Source: an uncultured Acidobacteriota bacterium (lineage in GTDB: Bacteria > Acidobacteriota > Terriglobia > Terriglobales > CAINCZ01). From it: a DNA stretch of 19,649 nt. The notes beneath the pieces are model-generated. The model saw nothing but the letters and a program-made list of their open reading frames with translations. It was not told the origin of the DNA and did no database searches. The stretch is from the NCBI GenBank assembly GCA_903847195.1, contig CAINCZ010000168.1:1-19649 (forward strand), read 5' to 3'. Positions 13,300 through 19,649 of this stretch are shown one piece after another. How positions within the stretch are numbered: position 1 is the first letter of the stretch; the number at the start of each line of letters is the position of its first letter. Made by a program: the position numbers and the translations under genes.

Positions 13300-15681
13300 A
13301 TGCCCGTAGCTCCAACTCAATCCGAAAAGGCAAATGGCACAGCCGAGGTGCAGATCACGTTCCCGGTGACGGGGATGACCTGCGCCGCCTGCCAGTCATT
13401 TGTCGAGCGCACGCTTGCGGCCCAGCCGGGGGTCAAGAAGGCCTCGGTCAACCTGATGCTGCACAACGCCACCGTCGCCTACGATCCTGATACGCAGACC
13501 CTTCCCGCCCTGGTGGAGGCCGTGCGCGACGTTGGCTATGGCGCGGATTTGCCTTCCGATACCGATTCGGCGGTGCGCCTGCAGCAGGAGCACGATCGCG
13601 ACCAGGCACTCGAGTACCGGCAGCTGCGCCGCAAGGCGATTGTGGGCGCCATCGCCGGGGCCATCGCCATGACGGTTTCCATGCCGCTGATGACCGCCGG
13701 CAGCATGGGCTCGATGGAGCACGTGCACGATCCGCTGCTGGCATGGTCCATGCGCGTGCTCGATCCTCCGCTGGCGCGCGCTCTTCCCTGGCTTTACCAG
13801 ATTGATGCAGGCGTCCTGCGCTGGTTTCTCTTCGCGCTCACGGCAGCCGTGGTTCTTGGGATCGGCCGCCGGTTCTTCGTGAAGGCATGGTCCGCCCTGC
13901 GCCACGGCTCGGCGGACATGAATACCCTAGTCGCCCTCGGCACCGGCACGGCGTTTCTTTATTCTGCTGCCGCCACGTTTGCTCCAGAGTTTTTCGTCGC
14001 CCACGGGATCGCGCCCGATGTTTATTACGAAGCCGTGATCTGGATCATCACGCTGGTGCTGGTCGGCAACACTCTCGAAGCCCGCGCCAAGCGTCAGACC
14101 GCCGCCGCGCTGGAAAAACTCGCCTCGCTGCAACCCAAGAGCGCCCGGGTGGTGCGCGACGGCCAGGAACTGGACCTGCCGCTGGAGTCGATCATTGCCG
14201 GCGACGTGCTTATCGTGCGGCCGGGCGAGCGCATTCCCCTCGACGGCGAAGTGCTGGATGGCTCCAGCGCCGTCGATGAGTCGATGCTCACGGGCGAGTC
14301 GATGCCGGTCGGCAAAACTGCCGGCGACCGACTGATGGGCGGCACCCTCAACCAGCGCGGTTCGCTGCGCTACCGGGCTTCGCGGCTGGGAGCCGAGAGC
14401 ACGCTGGCGCAGATCGTAAAGTTGCTGCGCGACGCGCAAAGCTCGCGCGCTCCGATCCAGAAGCTGGCCGACCGCATCAGCGCGGTCTTCGTCCCGGTGG
14501 TGCTTAGCCTTGCAGTCATAACTTTCATCGGATGGCGGCTCATCGCTCCGCAGACCGGGCTGATGCAGGCCTTCGCCTCGGCGGTAACGGTTCTGGTGAT
14601 TGCCTGTCCCTGTGCCATGGGACTAGCGGTGCCGACGGCGGTGATGGTCTCCACCGGGCGCGGCGCGCACTTTGGCCTGCTGATTAAGGGCGGCGAGGCG
14701 CTGGAGCGGCTGGGCAAGGTAGACACCGTGGTGCTCGATAAGACGGGCACCATCACCGAAGGCAAGCCGCGCGTGACCGACCTGGTGATGAATCCGAATT
14801 TGCCGAACACCGCCGCCGATCGCGCCCTCGCACTGGCCGCCGCAGTGGAGCGCCGCAGCGAACATCCGCTGGCCTCGGCCGTGGTGAATTACGCCGCAGC
14901 AAGAGGGCTGGCCGCCCTGGAACCCGAGAATTTTGAAGCGCGCACCGGCCAGGGCGCAGTCGGAATCGCCAGCGGCAGTGCGGTGGTCATCGGCACCCCG
15001 GAGTTGCTGGCAAGCTACAGCATGGAGCTTCAACCGTTGCGTGCGGCCGCACAGTCGCTCGCCGAGCAAGGCAAGACCGTGCTTTGGGTGGGCATCGACG
15101 GCACGGCACAGGCGCTGATCGCCGTGGCCGACACGGTCAAGCCAAGTTCCGCGCCAGCGATCGCCCGTCTGCGCCAATTGGGTCTGCACGTCGTCATGCT
15201 GACGGGCGACAACGAACAAACGGCGCAGGCAATCGCCCGGCAGACGCAGGTGGACGAAGTGGTCGCGCGCGTCCTGCCCGCCGGCAAAGTGGAAGCCGTG
15301 CGCAAACTGCAAGCTGCAGGGCACATCGTCGCCATGGTCGGCGACGGCATCAACGACGCCCCGGCACTGGCGCAGGCCGATATCGGCATCGCCATGGCAA
15401 GCGGCTCCGACATCGCGATTGAGGCAGGCGACGTGACGCTGATGCGCAGCGACCTCAACGGAGTTGCCGCAGCCATCCTGCTTTCGCGCAAGACCATGCG
15501 CGTGATGAAGCAGAACCTCTTCTGGGCGCTGATCTACAACCTGATCGGCATTCCCATTGCTGCCGGCGTGCTGTATCCGTCGCTGGTGCTGAGTCCGGTG
15601 CTGGCCAGCGCGGCTATGGCCTTCAGTTCGGTGAGCGTAGTCAGCAACAGCCTGCGCCTGCGCCGCGCGAAGCTGACATAA
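13300..15681 (+). CDS. copA: Cu(I)-exporting P-type ATPase (P1B-1)
   Basis: The 793-aa inner-membrane pump exports Cu(I) at the expense of ATP. Domains in order are one N-terminal HMA domain with GMTCAAC (C28, C31), six helices, and the actuator motif TGE (331-333). The ion-binding CPC is at 436-438, the phosphorylation site DKTGT at D480, and the nucleotide-domain HP at H522-P523. The hinge GDGINDAP starts at 681. The last helices carry Y746-N747 and M773xxSS777, the determinants that separate copper-type P1B-1 pumps from Zn/Cd pumps. All catalytic residues are present and the length is normal for a one-HMA CopA. A purine-rich AAAGAGAA precedes the ATG. It is followed after 31 bp by the CsoR repressor gene. 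Confidence 0.96.
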   Translation: MPVAPTQSEKANGTAEVQITFPVTGMTCAACQSFVERTLAAQPGVKKASVNLMLHNATVAYDPDTQTLPALVEAVRDVGYGADLPSDTDSAVRLQQEHDRDQALEYRQLRRKAIVGAIAGAIAMTVSMPLMTAGSMGSMEHVHDPLLAWSMRVLDPPLARALPWLYQIDAGVLRWFLFALTAAVVLGIGRRFFVKAWSALRHGSADMNTLVALGTGTAFLYSAAATFAPEFFVAHGIAPDVYYEAVIWIITLVLVGNTLEARAKRQTAAALEKLASLQPKSARVVRDGQELDLPLESIIAGDVLIVRPGERIPLDGEVLDGSSAVDESMLTGESMPVGKTAGDRLMGGTLNQRGSLRYRASRLGAESTLAQIVKLLRDAQSSRAPIQKLADRISAVFVPVVLSLAVITFIGWRLIAPQTGLMQAFASAVTVLVIACPCAMGLAVPTAVMVSTGRGAHFGLLIKGGEALERLGKVDTVVLDKTGTITEGKPRVTDLVMNPNLPNTAADRALALAAAVERRSEHPLASAVVNYAAARGLAALEPENFEARTGQGAVGIASGSAVVIGTPELLASYSMELQPLRAAAQSLAEQGKTVLWVGIDGTAQALIAVADTVKPSSAPAIARLRQLGLHVVMLTGDNEQTAQAIARQTQVDEVVARVLPAGKVEAVRKLQAAGHIVAMVGDGINDAPALAQADIGIAMASGSDIAIEAGDVTLMRSDLNGVAAAILLSRKTMRVMKQNLFWALIYNLIGIPIAAGVLYPSLVLSPVLASAAMAFSSVSVVSNSLRLRRAKLT

Positions 15682-15712
15682 CCCGGTTCCAGTTTGTGAT
15701 GAGGGCGTTACC

Positions 15713-16075
15713 ATGGCAGAAACGAAAACCAAGTCCGCGAAAATGAAAGATGCAACCTGCCCCGACTGCGCGGCTCCCGCCACCGAGCGCAAGGCGGTGG
15801 GCGTCGATCCGGAGATCAAGCAAAGCAACCTGCGCCGCCTGCGCCGGATCGAAGGACAGGTTCGCGGCATTCACAAGATGGTCGAAGAGGACCGCTACTG
15901 CGCTGACATCATCGTGCAGGTGGCTTCGGCGCAGGAAGCGCTGCGCGGCGTGGCGCGCTCCATCATGCGCAATCACCTGAAGCACTGCGCCACTCGCGCC
16001 ATCAGCGGCGGCGCGCAGCAAGCCGAAGCAATGTATGACGAACTGCTGGAGTTGATTTACAAGCACCTGCGGTAG
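15713..16075 (+). CDS. csoR: Copper-sensing transcriptional repressor, CsoR family
   Basis: The 120-aa all-helical protein belongs to the CsoR/RcnR family (DUF156). It should repress the copper operon in the apo form and release DNA on Cu(I) binding. The core starts at LRRLRRIEGQVRGIHKMV. The Cu(I) ligand set C63, H88, C92 (spacing 25 and 4) equals the C-H-C set of Mycobacterium CsoR (C36, H61, C65). The N-terminal ~34 residues are an extension with a further C16-x2-C19 (CPDC), absent from the minimal family. GAGGG seven bases upstream supports the ATG. As the last gene of copZ-copA-csoR it would autoregulate the operon. Confidence 0.92.
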   Translation: MAETKTKSAKMKDATCPDCAAPATERKAVGVDPEIKQSNLRRLRRIEGQVRGIHKMVEEDRYCADIIVQVASAQEALRGVARSIMRNHLKHCATRAISGGAQQAEAMYDELLELIYKHLR

Positions 16076-16100
16076 GCGGAGAAGCGCCGCTCAGCATGCA

Positions 16101-16133
16101 GCCCGCCGCTCGCCGGATTCCCGGACGGCGGGC
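16101..16133 (+). terminator. Candidate terminator-like hairpin after csoR
   Basis: GCCCGCCG (16101-16108) pairs with CGGCGGGC (16126-16133). Within the loop, CCGG can pair with a second CCGG, lengthening the fold. No clear T-run follows (CGGAGTTCGCG), so termination is uncertain. It separates the copper operon from the M13 peptidase promoter. Confidence 0.35.
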
Positions 16134-16174
16134 CGGAGTTCGCGTTTCCCGCTGCCGAGAACTGCCTTCGCGTA

Positions 16175-16180
16175 TACAAT
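16175..16180 (+). promoter_or_regulatory. -10 box for the M13 peptidase gene
   Basis: TACAAT matches five of six positions and lies in CTTCGCGTATACAATTCT. The -35 candidate CTGCCG (16152-16157), 17 bases upstream, is weak. The predicted start near 16187 leaves a ~24-base leader containing the Shine-Dalgarno GAGG (16203-16206). Confidence 0.45.
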
Positions 16181-16210
16181 TCTGCTTTACTCCACTGCAC
16201 TTGAGGCGAT

Positions 16211-18310
16211 ATGCGAAGACTTAAGGCTTTCACCATCCTACTGCTGCTTGCTTCCGCATTTGCGCAACAGCCATCGGCAGGCAAGGCCCCCGTCGAACAG
16301 ACAAAACCGGCACCGAATCCGACCGAAGCGCTGGCCACCAGCGCCGCAAAGGTCCCTTCTCCGCTGCCCGGCTTTGACATCAACGCACTGGACCGTTCGG
16401 TGGATCCCTGCGCCAATTTCTACCAGTTCGCCTGCGGCTCCTGGATGCGGAACAACCCCATCCCTGCGGACCAGACGCGCTGGGGCCGCTTCGACGATCT
16501 GCAGCAGCGCAATCGAGAAATGCTGCGGCAGATTCTGGATGCGTCCGCCCAGCCTTCGCCCAGGCGCACCCCGCTTGAGGCCAAGATCGGCGACTTTTAT
16601 GCCTCATGCACGGACGAAGCCGCCATCGAGAAGCTAGGCACCAAGCCGCTGGGCGAGGAACTCGCCCGCATCGCCGCCATCTCCAGCCGCGCCGGCGTGA
16701 TCGATGAAGTCGCGCGCCTGCACATGATCGGCGCCGGAGGGCTGTTCTCGATCTATCCCATGGCGGACATGCACGACGCGACCATGATGGTAGCCAACAT
16801 CGACCAGGGACGGCTCACGCTACCCGACCGCGACTATTACCTAAAGATCGATCCCAAGTCGGTGGAGACGCGGCAGAAGTACCTGGCACACGTGGAAGCC
16901 ATGTTCCGCCTGCTGGGCGAACCCGCCGAACAGGCGAAGGCCGGCGCAAAAGTCGTGCTGGATCTGGAAACCGAGATGGCCCGCGCCTCGATGGATCGCG
17001 TGCTGCGGCGCGATCCCGCCATGCGCGACCACAAGATGGCGACCGCCCAGGTCGCCGGCATGGCGCCCAACTTTGAGTTTGCGCGCTACCTTACCGCCGT
17101 TCAGGCACCGGGCATTCAGAGCTTCAACGTTGCCAATCCGGCGTACTTCGTGGACATCAACAACCTGCTTGAGAAGACGCCGCTCGCCGACTGGAGAACT
17201 TATCTACGCTGGCGGCTGCTGACTTCGACTGCGAGCATGCTACCCAAGGCGTTCGTCGACGAGCAGTTTGCCTTCAACGACCAATACATGGGCGGAGCGA
17301 AGGAACTGGAGCCGCGCTGGCGCCGCTGCGTGAAGCGCACCGACTGGGAACTGGGCGAAGCGTTGGGGCAGATCTATGTGCAGCGCGCATTCGGCGCCGA
17401 GAGCAAGGGACGCATGCTGGAGATGGTCAAGCTGATCGAGCAGGCCATGGGCCGCGACATCGACCAGCTCGACTGGATGGCCGCCATCACCAAGCAGGCA
17501 GCGCACGCCAAACTGGAAAAGGTCGCCAACAACATCGGCTATCCCGACAAGTGGCGCGACTACACCAAGTTCCAGGTGGTGCGCGGCGACGCCATGGGCA
17601 ACCTGATTCGCGGCGGTTCGTTTGACTTCGCCCGCCAACTGGCCAAGATCGGCAAGCCGGTAGACCGCAATGAGTGGACCATGAGTCCGCCGACCGTGAA
17701 TGCCTACTACAGCCCCTCGCGCAACGACATCAACTTCCCGGCCGGCATCCTGCAACCGCCGTTCTTCGACAAGACTATCGATGACGCGGTGAACTACGGC
17801 GGCATCGGAGCCGTCATCGGCCACGAACTGACGCACGGCTTTGACGATCAGGGCGCCAAGTATGATGGCAACGGCAACCTGCGCAACTGGTGGGAACCGG
17901 CCGATCTTGCCGAGTTCCAGAAGCGCGGCACCTGCCTGGCCGACGAATATTCAAAGTTCGTCGCCGTGGATGACGTGCATCTCGACGGCCGCCTGACGCT
18001 GGGCGAGAACACCGCCGATAACGGTGGCGTTCGCCTCTCCTTCATGGCGCTCATGCAGCGGCTCGAAGGAAAGAAGACCCCGCTGATCGACGGCTTTACG
18101 CCCGAGCAGCGCTTCTTCCTCGGTTATGCGCAGATCTGGTGCCAGAATGTGACTCCCCAGACCGCGCGGCTGCGCGCCAAGACCGACCCGCATTCGCCCG
18201 GCGAGTTCCGGGTGAACGGCGTGGTGGTGAATTCTGCGGAGTTCCAGAAGGCGTTTGGTTGCAAGGCCAGCCAACCGATGGTCAGCGCCAATGCCTGCCG
18301 CACCTGGTAA
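16211..18310 (+). CDS. Exported M13 family zinc metallopeptidase (neprilysin/PepO-like)
   Basis: The 699-aa product has a signal peptide (residues 1-18, MRRLK, hydrophobic core, cut near AFA-QQ). An M13 N-terminal domain starts at DRSVDPCANFYQFACGSW. The catalytic half has NAYYSPSRNDINFPAGILQP (substrate-binding N497-A-Y), HELTH (zinc ligands H538, H542; catalytic E539), then ENTAD (third ligand E599, D603). The C terminus ends CRTW (696-699), the family's usual Cys-x-x-Trp. These enzymes cleave short peptides outside the cytoplasm; the natural substrate is unknown. No lipobox is seen, so a soluble periplasmic or secreted location is likely. GAGG four bases before the ATG supports the start. 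It is a single-gene unit closed by a strong terminator. Confidence 0.94.
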   Translation: MRRLKAFTILLLLASAFAQQPSAGKAPVEQTKPAPNPTEALATSAAKVPSPLPGFDINALDRSVDPCANFYQFACGSWMRNNPIPADQTRWGRFDDLQQRNREMLRQILDASAQPSPRRTPLEAKIGDFYASCTDEAAIEKLGTKPLGEELARIAAISSRAGVIDEVARLHMIGAGGLFSIYPMADMHDATMMVANIDQGRLTLPDRDYYLKIDPKSVETRQKYLAHVEAMFRLLGEPAEQAKAGAKVVLDLETEMARASMDRVLRRDPAMRDHKMATAQVAGMAPNFEFARYLTAVQAPGIQSFNVANPAYFVDINNLLEKTPLADWRTYLRWRLLTSTASMLPKAFVDEQFAFNDQYMGGAKELEPRWRRCVKRTDWELGEALGQIYVQRAFGAESKGRMLEMVKLIEQAMGRDIDQLDWMAAITKQAAHAKLEKVANNIGYPDKWRDYTKFQVVRGDAMGNLIRGGSFDFARQLAKIGKPVDRNEWTMSPPTVNAYYSPSRNDINFPAGILQPPFFDKTIDDAVNYGGIGAVIGHELTHGFDDQGAKYDGNGNLRNWWEPADLAEFQKRGTCLADEYSKFVAVDDVHLDGRLTLGENTADNGGVRLSFMALMQRLEGKKTPLIDGFTPEQRFFLGYAQIWCQNVTPQTARLRAKTDPHSPGEFRVNGVVVNSAEFQKAFGCKASQPMVSANACRTW

Positions 18311-18341
18311 TCCGCTGCAGCTGAACTCGCTTTAACCCCTG

Positions 18342-18376
18342 GCCAAGCCGCGCTCAAGCGCGGCTTGGCTGTTTTT
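18342..18376 (+). terminator. Strong intrinsic terminator of the M13 peptidase gene
   Basis: GCCAAGCCGCGC (18342-18353) and GCGCGGCTTGGC (18358-18369) form a perfect 12-bp stem with loop TCAA, followed by TGTTTTT. This is a textbook rho-independent terminator, 31 bases after the stop. Confidence 0.93.
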
Positions 18377-18472
18377 GGAGGAGCCGATATCGCGTGCGGT
18401 CCGATGGCAACTCCGAAATTCTTGCGGGCGGAGATTTGCGACAGCAACGGCTACCGGATCGAGTTCCGCTAG
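18371..18472 (+). pseudogene. Possible 3' remnant of a glyoxalase/VOC-fold gene
   Basis: One plus-strand frame reads GGADIACGPMATP, then FLRAEICDSNGYRIEFR, then TAG (18470-18472). The end resembles the C-terminal strand of vicinal-oxygen-chelate proteins (D-P/S-N/D-G-Y-R-I-E-F). Nothing recognisable lies upstream, where the M13 terminator sits, and no start with a ribosome site is present. If real it is a decayed fragment. The match is short and could be chance. Confidence 0.3.
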
Positions 18473-18511
18473 TGGTTCTATGGAGAAGCACAGGAAAGGA
18501 AAGTGAACAGG

Positions 18512-18952
18512 CTACCCGGCAGCGTGGCTGCTACCGGCGTTCTCTCGGGAACGCGCCGTCTTAGGGCGCAGCGGAGCACGCAGGATGGTCAGGATTTCGC
18601 GCAGTCCCTGGCGAATCTTTTTCAGGTCGTCCTTGGCCGGCTTCGTCGGCGCCAGTAGCGTCATTTGCGCGCGGGCAGGTTTCGCCTCCGCCTTCAGCAG
18701 ATCGCGCGCTCCGGCCAGCGTGTATCCCTGCTCGTGAACCAGGGCCTTGATGTGCAGCACGAGTTCCACTTCGCGCTGCCGGTACATGCGCTGCCCCGTG
18801 CTCCCCTTGGTCGGTTTCAGTTGGGGGAATTCGGACTCCCAGAAGCGCAGCACATAGGCGGGCAATCCGGTAAGCTGCGAGACTTCGCCGATGCGAAAGT
18901 ACAGCCGGTCGGGGATGGCGACCTCGGGTGTTTTCGCCTTTTTCTTGGGCAT
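18512..18952 (-). CDS. MerR-family transcriptional regulator
   Basis: The 146-aa product has an N-terminal winged helix-turn-helix of the MerR type at residues ~18-85 (YFRIGEVSQLTGLPAYVLRF, WESEF, GQRMYRQREVELV, GYTLAGARDLL). A short charged C-terminal helix follows (DDLKKIRQGLREILTIL). There is no cysteine set or large effector domain, so it is not a metal or drug sensor of the classical kind. It resembles the short MerR proteins of unknown target found near translation or IHF genes. Its own target is unknown. The ATG at 18952 is chosen because AGAGG lies eight bases upstream; an in-frame ATG at 18997 would add 15 residues but lacks such a site. It converges with the M13 gene. Confidence 0.88.
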   Translation of the reverse strand: MPKKKAKTPEVAIPDRLYFRIGEVSQLTGLPAYVLRFWESEFPQLKPTKGSTGQRMYRQREVELVLHIKALVHEQGYTLAGARDLLKAEAKPARAQMTLLAPTKPAKDDLKKIRQGLREILTILRAPLRPKTARSRENAGSSHAAG

Positions 18953-18984
18953 GGGAGAAGCCTCTAAAAACTCACTGACCCGCG

Positions 18985-18990
18985 AGTATA
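18985..18990 (-). promoter_or_regulatory. -10 box of the merR-type gene
   Basis: On the minus strand TATACT (18990-18985), in the context GGGTTTATACTC, matches five of six consensus positions. It predicts a start near 18978 and a ~26-base leader carrying AGAGG. This supports the ATG at 18952 over that at 18997, since the longer reading frame would begin upstream of the transcript. No good -35 is seen at 16-18 bases. Confidence 0.5.
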
Positions 18991-19078
18991 AACCCATTCC
19001 GCCGGACTGAAGCGATCAACTCGTGCCCGCCGCAACGACCCATTGTGATTCAGGACCAGGCCCTTTCCAGTTTGCCTG

Positions 19079-19109
19079 CAAAATGAAAGCCTTCGCGTGA
19101 GCGAAGGCT
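19079..19109 (-). terminator. Intrinsic terminator of the micropeptide gene
   Basis: On the minus strand AGCCTTCGC (19109-19101) pairs perfectly with GCGAAGGCT (19096-19088) around a TCAC loop and is followed by TTCATTTTGC. A 9-bp stem with a T-rich tail is a good rho-independent terminator. It lies about 50 bases after the micropeptide stop and before the merR promoter, making the micropeptide a separate transcript. Confidence 0.7.
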
Positions 19110-19156
19110 CCCTTGGGCCCAAGATACCCTGTGATGCGGCCTATGACCGCGGTTAA

Positions 19157-19225
19157 CTACTTCTTCTTCGCGGTCTTCTTTGCCGGCTTCTTCGCGGCCT
19201 TCTTCGCGGCTTTCTTAACTGCCAT
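19157..19225 (-). CDS. 22-aa Lys/Ala-rich micropeptide (histone H1-tail-like)
   Basis: An ATG at 19225 opens a 22-codon frame ending in TAG. The peptide starts MAVKKAAKK and ends KKTAKKK. It has 12 lysines and seven alanines and repeats the AAKK/PAKK units seen in histone H1-like proteins and in the basic tails of bacterial HU-type proteins. Such tails bind DNA or RNA by charge; a nucleoid role here is inference. AAAAGGAGG lies seven bases before the ATG, a near-perfect Shine-Dalgarno and the best in the window, which fixes this start over the in-frame ATG at 19357. A TTGACA promoter, a hairpin-rich leader and a terminator flank it. No folded domain is attached. It could be a free micropeptide, a leader peptide, or a dual-function small RNA. 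Confidence 0.65.
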   Translation of the reverse strand: MAVKKAAKKAAKKPAKKTAKKK

Positions 19226-19244
19226 GGTATAGCCTCCTTTTAAA

Positions 19245-19266
19245 ACCTTCTTTCTCCCAAGAAGGT
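19245..19266 (-). promoter_or_regulatory. Hairpin just upstream of the micropeptide Shine-Dalgarno
   Basis: On the minus strand ACCTTCTT (19266-19259) pairs with AAGAAGGT (19252-19245) around a 6-base loop GGGAGA. It is followed at once by TTTAAAAGGAGG. A second small hairpin, TTGGC-GAAA-GCCAA with a GNRA loop (19286-19273), lies upstream. They could stabilise the mRNA 5' end, attenuate transcription or control translation. Confidence 0.5.
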
Positions 19267-19327
19267 CGTGTTTTGGCTTTCGCCAAGGCCGCCCAACCTG
19301 TGGGAGCAGCCCATCACGATGTCCCAT

Positions 19328-19357
19328 ATATTGCGGTGCCTCCGCATATTCTGTCAA
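19328..19357 (-). promoter_or_regulatory. Promoter of the micropeptide gene
   Basis: On the minus strand a perfect -35 TTGACA (19357-19352) is followed after 18 bases by CAATAT (19333-19328), a modest -10 with three of six matches; TATATG lies three bases further on. The transcript would start near 19320, giving a ~95-base structured leader before the ATG at 19225. Confidence 0.5.
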
Positions 19358-19434
19358 CTAAAATCTGCTTGACAAGGAAAAAAATTGCGTGGAGGACGGG
19401 TCGTCGGCAGAACCGCATGGTTGATGCCTGGTCA

Positions 19435-19649
19435 TCACCTCATCGGCGGGTGTAGAACGTGCGGTTCCATTTTGCCGCGGCTCACTTCGGCCAGCGCGAG
19501 ATGCCTGCTCAAACGATCAAGTGGCTTGCTGACGAAAGTTGAGACAGCGCCGATGCCCAAAGCAATGCGCGCAATCGTGAAGCTGCCGTCTGCGGTACCG
19601 ACCTCCACATTTGCGAGTGCGACCCGTGGGCACACGGGCACATTCATCC
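19435..19649 (-). CDS. Unrecognised ORF, possibly partial at the right edge
   Basis: A minus-strand frame runs from the window edge (or from an ATG at 19647) to a stop at 19435, about 70 residues. It contains VGTADGSFTIARIALGIGAV and SRHLALAEVSRGKMEPH. I recognise no family. The composition is protein-like, and no better frame is present on the plus strand. If the ATG is not the start, the gene continues outside the window. It could equally be a chance open frame. Confidence 0.3.
   Translation of the reverse strand, partial: MNVPVCPRVALANVEVGTADGSFTIARIALGIGAVSTFVSKPLDRLSRHLALAEVSRGKMEPHVLHPPMR

Larger units (their letters stand above)
19226..19434. other. Intergenic region upstream of the micropeptide
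   Basis: Apart from the micropeptide promoter and leader hairpins, the stretch holds an inverted pair TGTCAA (19352-19357) and TTGACA (19369-19374) spaced by 11 bases. The pair overlaps the minus-strand -35 and could be an operator. I see no conserved gene in it. Confidence 0.4.

Noticed and set aside
14623..15870. A 415-codon minus-strand open frame across the copA 3' half and csoR
   Set aside because: It crosses two well-supported genes, has shadow-type composition and shows no conserved motif.
18953..18997. Longer merR-type protein starting at the ATG 18997
   Set aside because: The -10 box at 18985-18990 lies inside this extension, and the ribosome site AGAGG favours 18952.
19112..19123. 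Perfect palindrome CTTGGGCCCAAG
   Set aside because: It has no loop and no partner site. It could be a dimeric protein site, but nothing else supports that, and it is short enough to arise by chance.
19226..19357. Longer, 66-aa version of the Lys-rich protein starting at 19357
   Set aside because: The upstream part overlaps the promoter and leader hairpins and has no protein-like pattern, whereas the ATG at 19225 has a near-perfect Shine-Dalgarno.
19369..19374. Plus-strand TTGACA as a -35 box
   Set aside because: No -10-like hexamer lies 16-19 bases downstream and no plus-strand gene follows.
1..19649. Search by eye for CRISPR arrays, tRNA or rRNA genes, insertion sequences and phage genes
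   Set aside because: No regularly spaced repeats, tRNA-like arms, rRNA cores, transposase motifs or phage proteins were seen.

Overview
The window is GC-rich, gene-dense bacterial DNA with no rRNA, tRNA, CRISPR array or insertion sequence that I can recognise. Several features point to an Acidobacteriota-like genome, possibly from the Koribacter/Terriglobia side. These are a TonB-dependent receptor with an N-terminal carboxypeptidase-regulatory-like domain, a YncE-propeller/phosphoesterase fusion, a secreted M13 peptidase and a Lys/Ala-rich micropeptide. This assignment is inference from gene types, not from a marker gene.

Layout, left to right. (1) The 3' end of a uridine kinase gene (3-326) and a short gap with a large imperfect hairpin. 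(2) A secreted 937-aa YncE-like beta-propeller/phosphoesterase protein (445-3258) with a -10-like box so close to its ATG that the mRNA may be leaderless. (3) A cobalamin (vitamin B12) locus at 3324-11149 in three blocks: cobS-cobC; a cobalamin riboswitch followed by cobU-btuF; and a second cobalamin riboswitch followed by btuB-btuC-btuD. (4) On the opposite strand, a class I hybrid-cluster protein gene hcp (11159-12802), converging on btuD and divergent from a copper operon. (5) copZ-copA-csoR (13033-16075), a copper chaperone, a P1B-1 copper-exporting ATPase and a copper-sensing repressor. (6) An exported M13 zinc metallopeptidase (16211-18310) ending in a strong intrinsic terminator, then a possible glyoxalase-fold remnant. 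(7) On the minus strand, a MerR-type regulator (18512-18952) and, upstream of it, a 22-codon Lys-rich micropeptide gene (19157-19225) with a near-consensus Shine-Dalgarno, a structured leader and its own terminator. The last ~200 bases hold at most a weakly supported ORF running off the edge.

How the genes work together. BtuB (outer membrane), BtuF (periplasm) and BtuC/BtuD (inner membrane and ATPase) form a complete corrinoid importer. CobU, CobS and CobC are nucleotide-loop assembly enzymes that turn salvaged cobinamide into cobalamin. No corrin-ring synthesis genes and no cobT are visible, so the locus reads as salvage and uptake. Two cobalamin aptamers place uptake and remodelling under product feedback. 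The copper genes form a self-regulated efflux unit. The hcp promoter carries a perfect CRP/FNR-type palindrome, placed at what would be a class II activator position.

The items most worth a second look are the Lys-rich micropeptide with its structured leader, the hcp operator, the split double-riboswitch B12 locus with btuF coupled to cobU, and the CsoR with an extra N-terminal CxxC. I found no clear evidence of a wholly novel multi-gene system.
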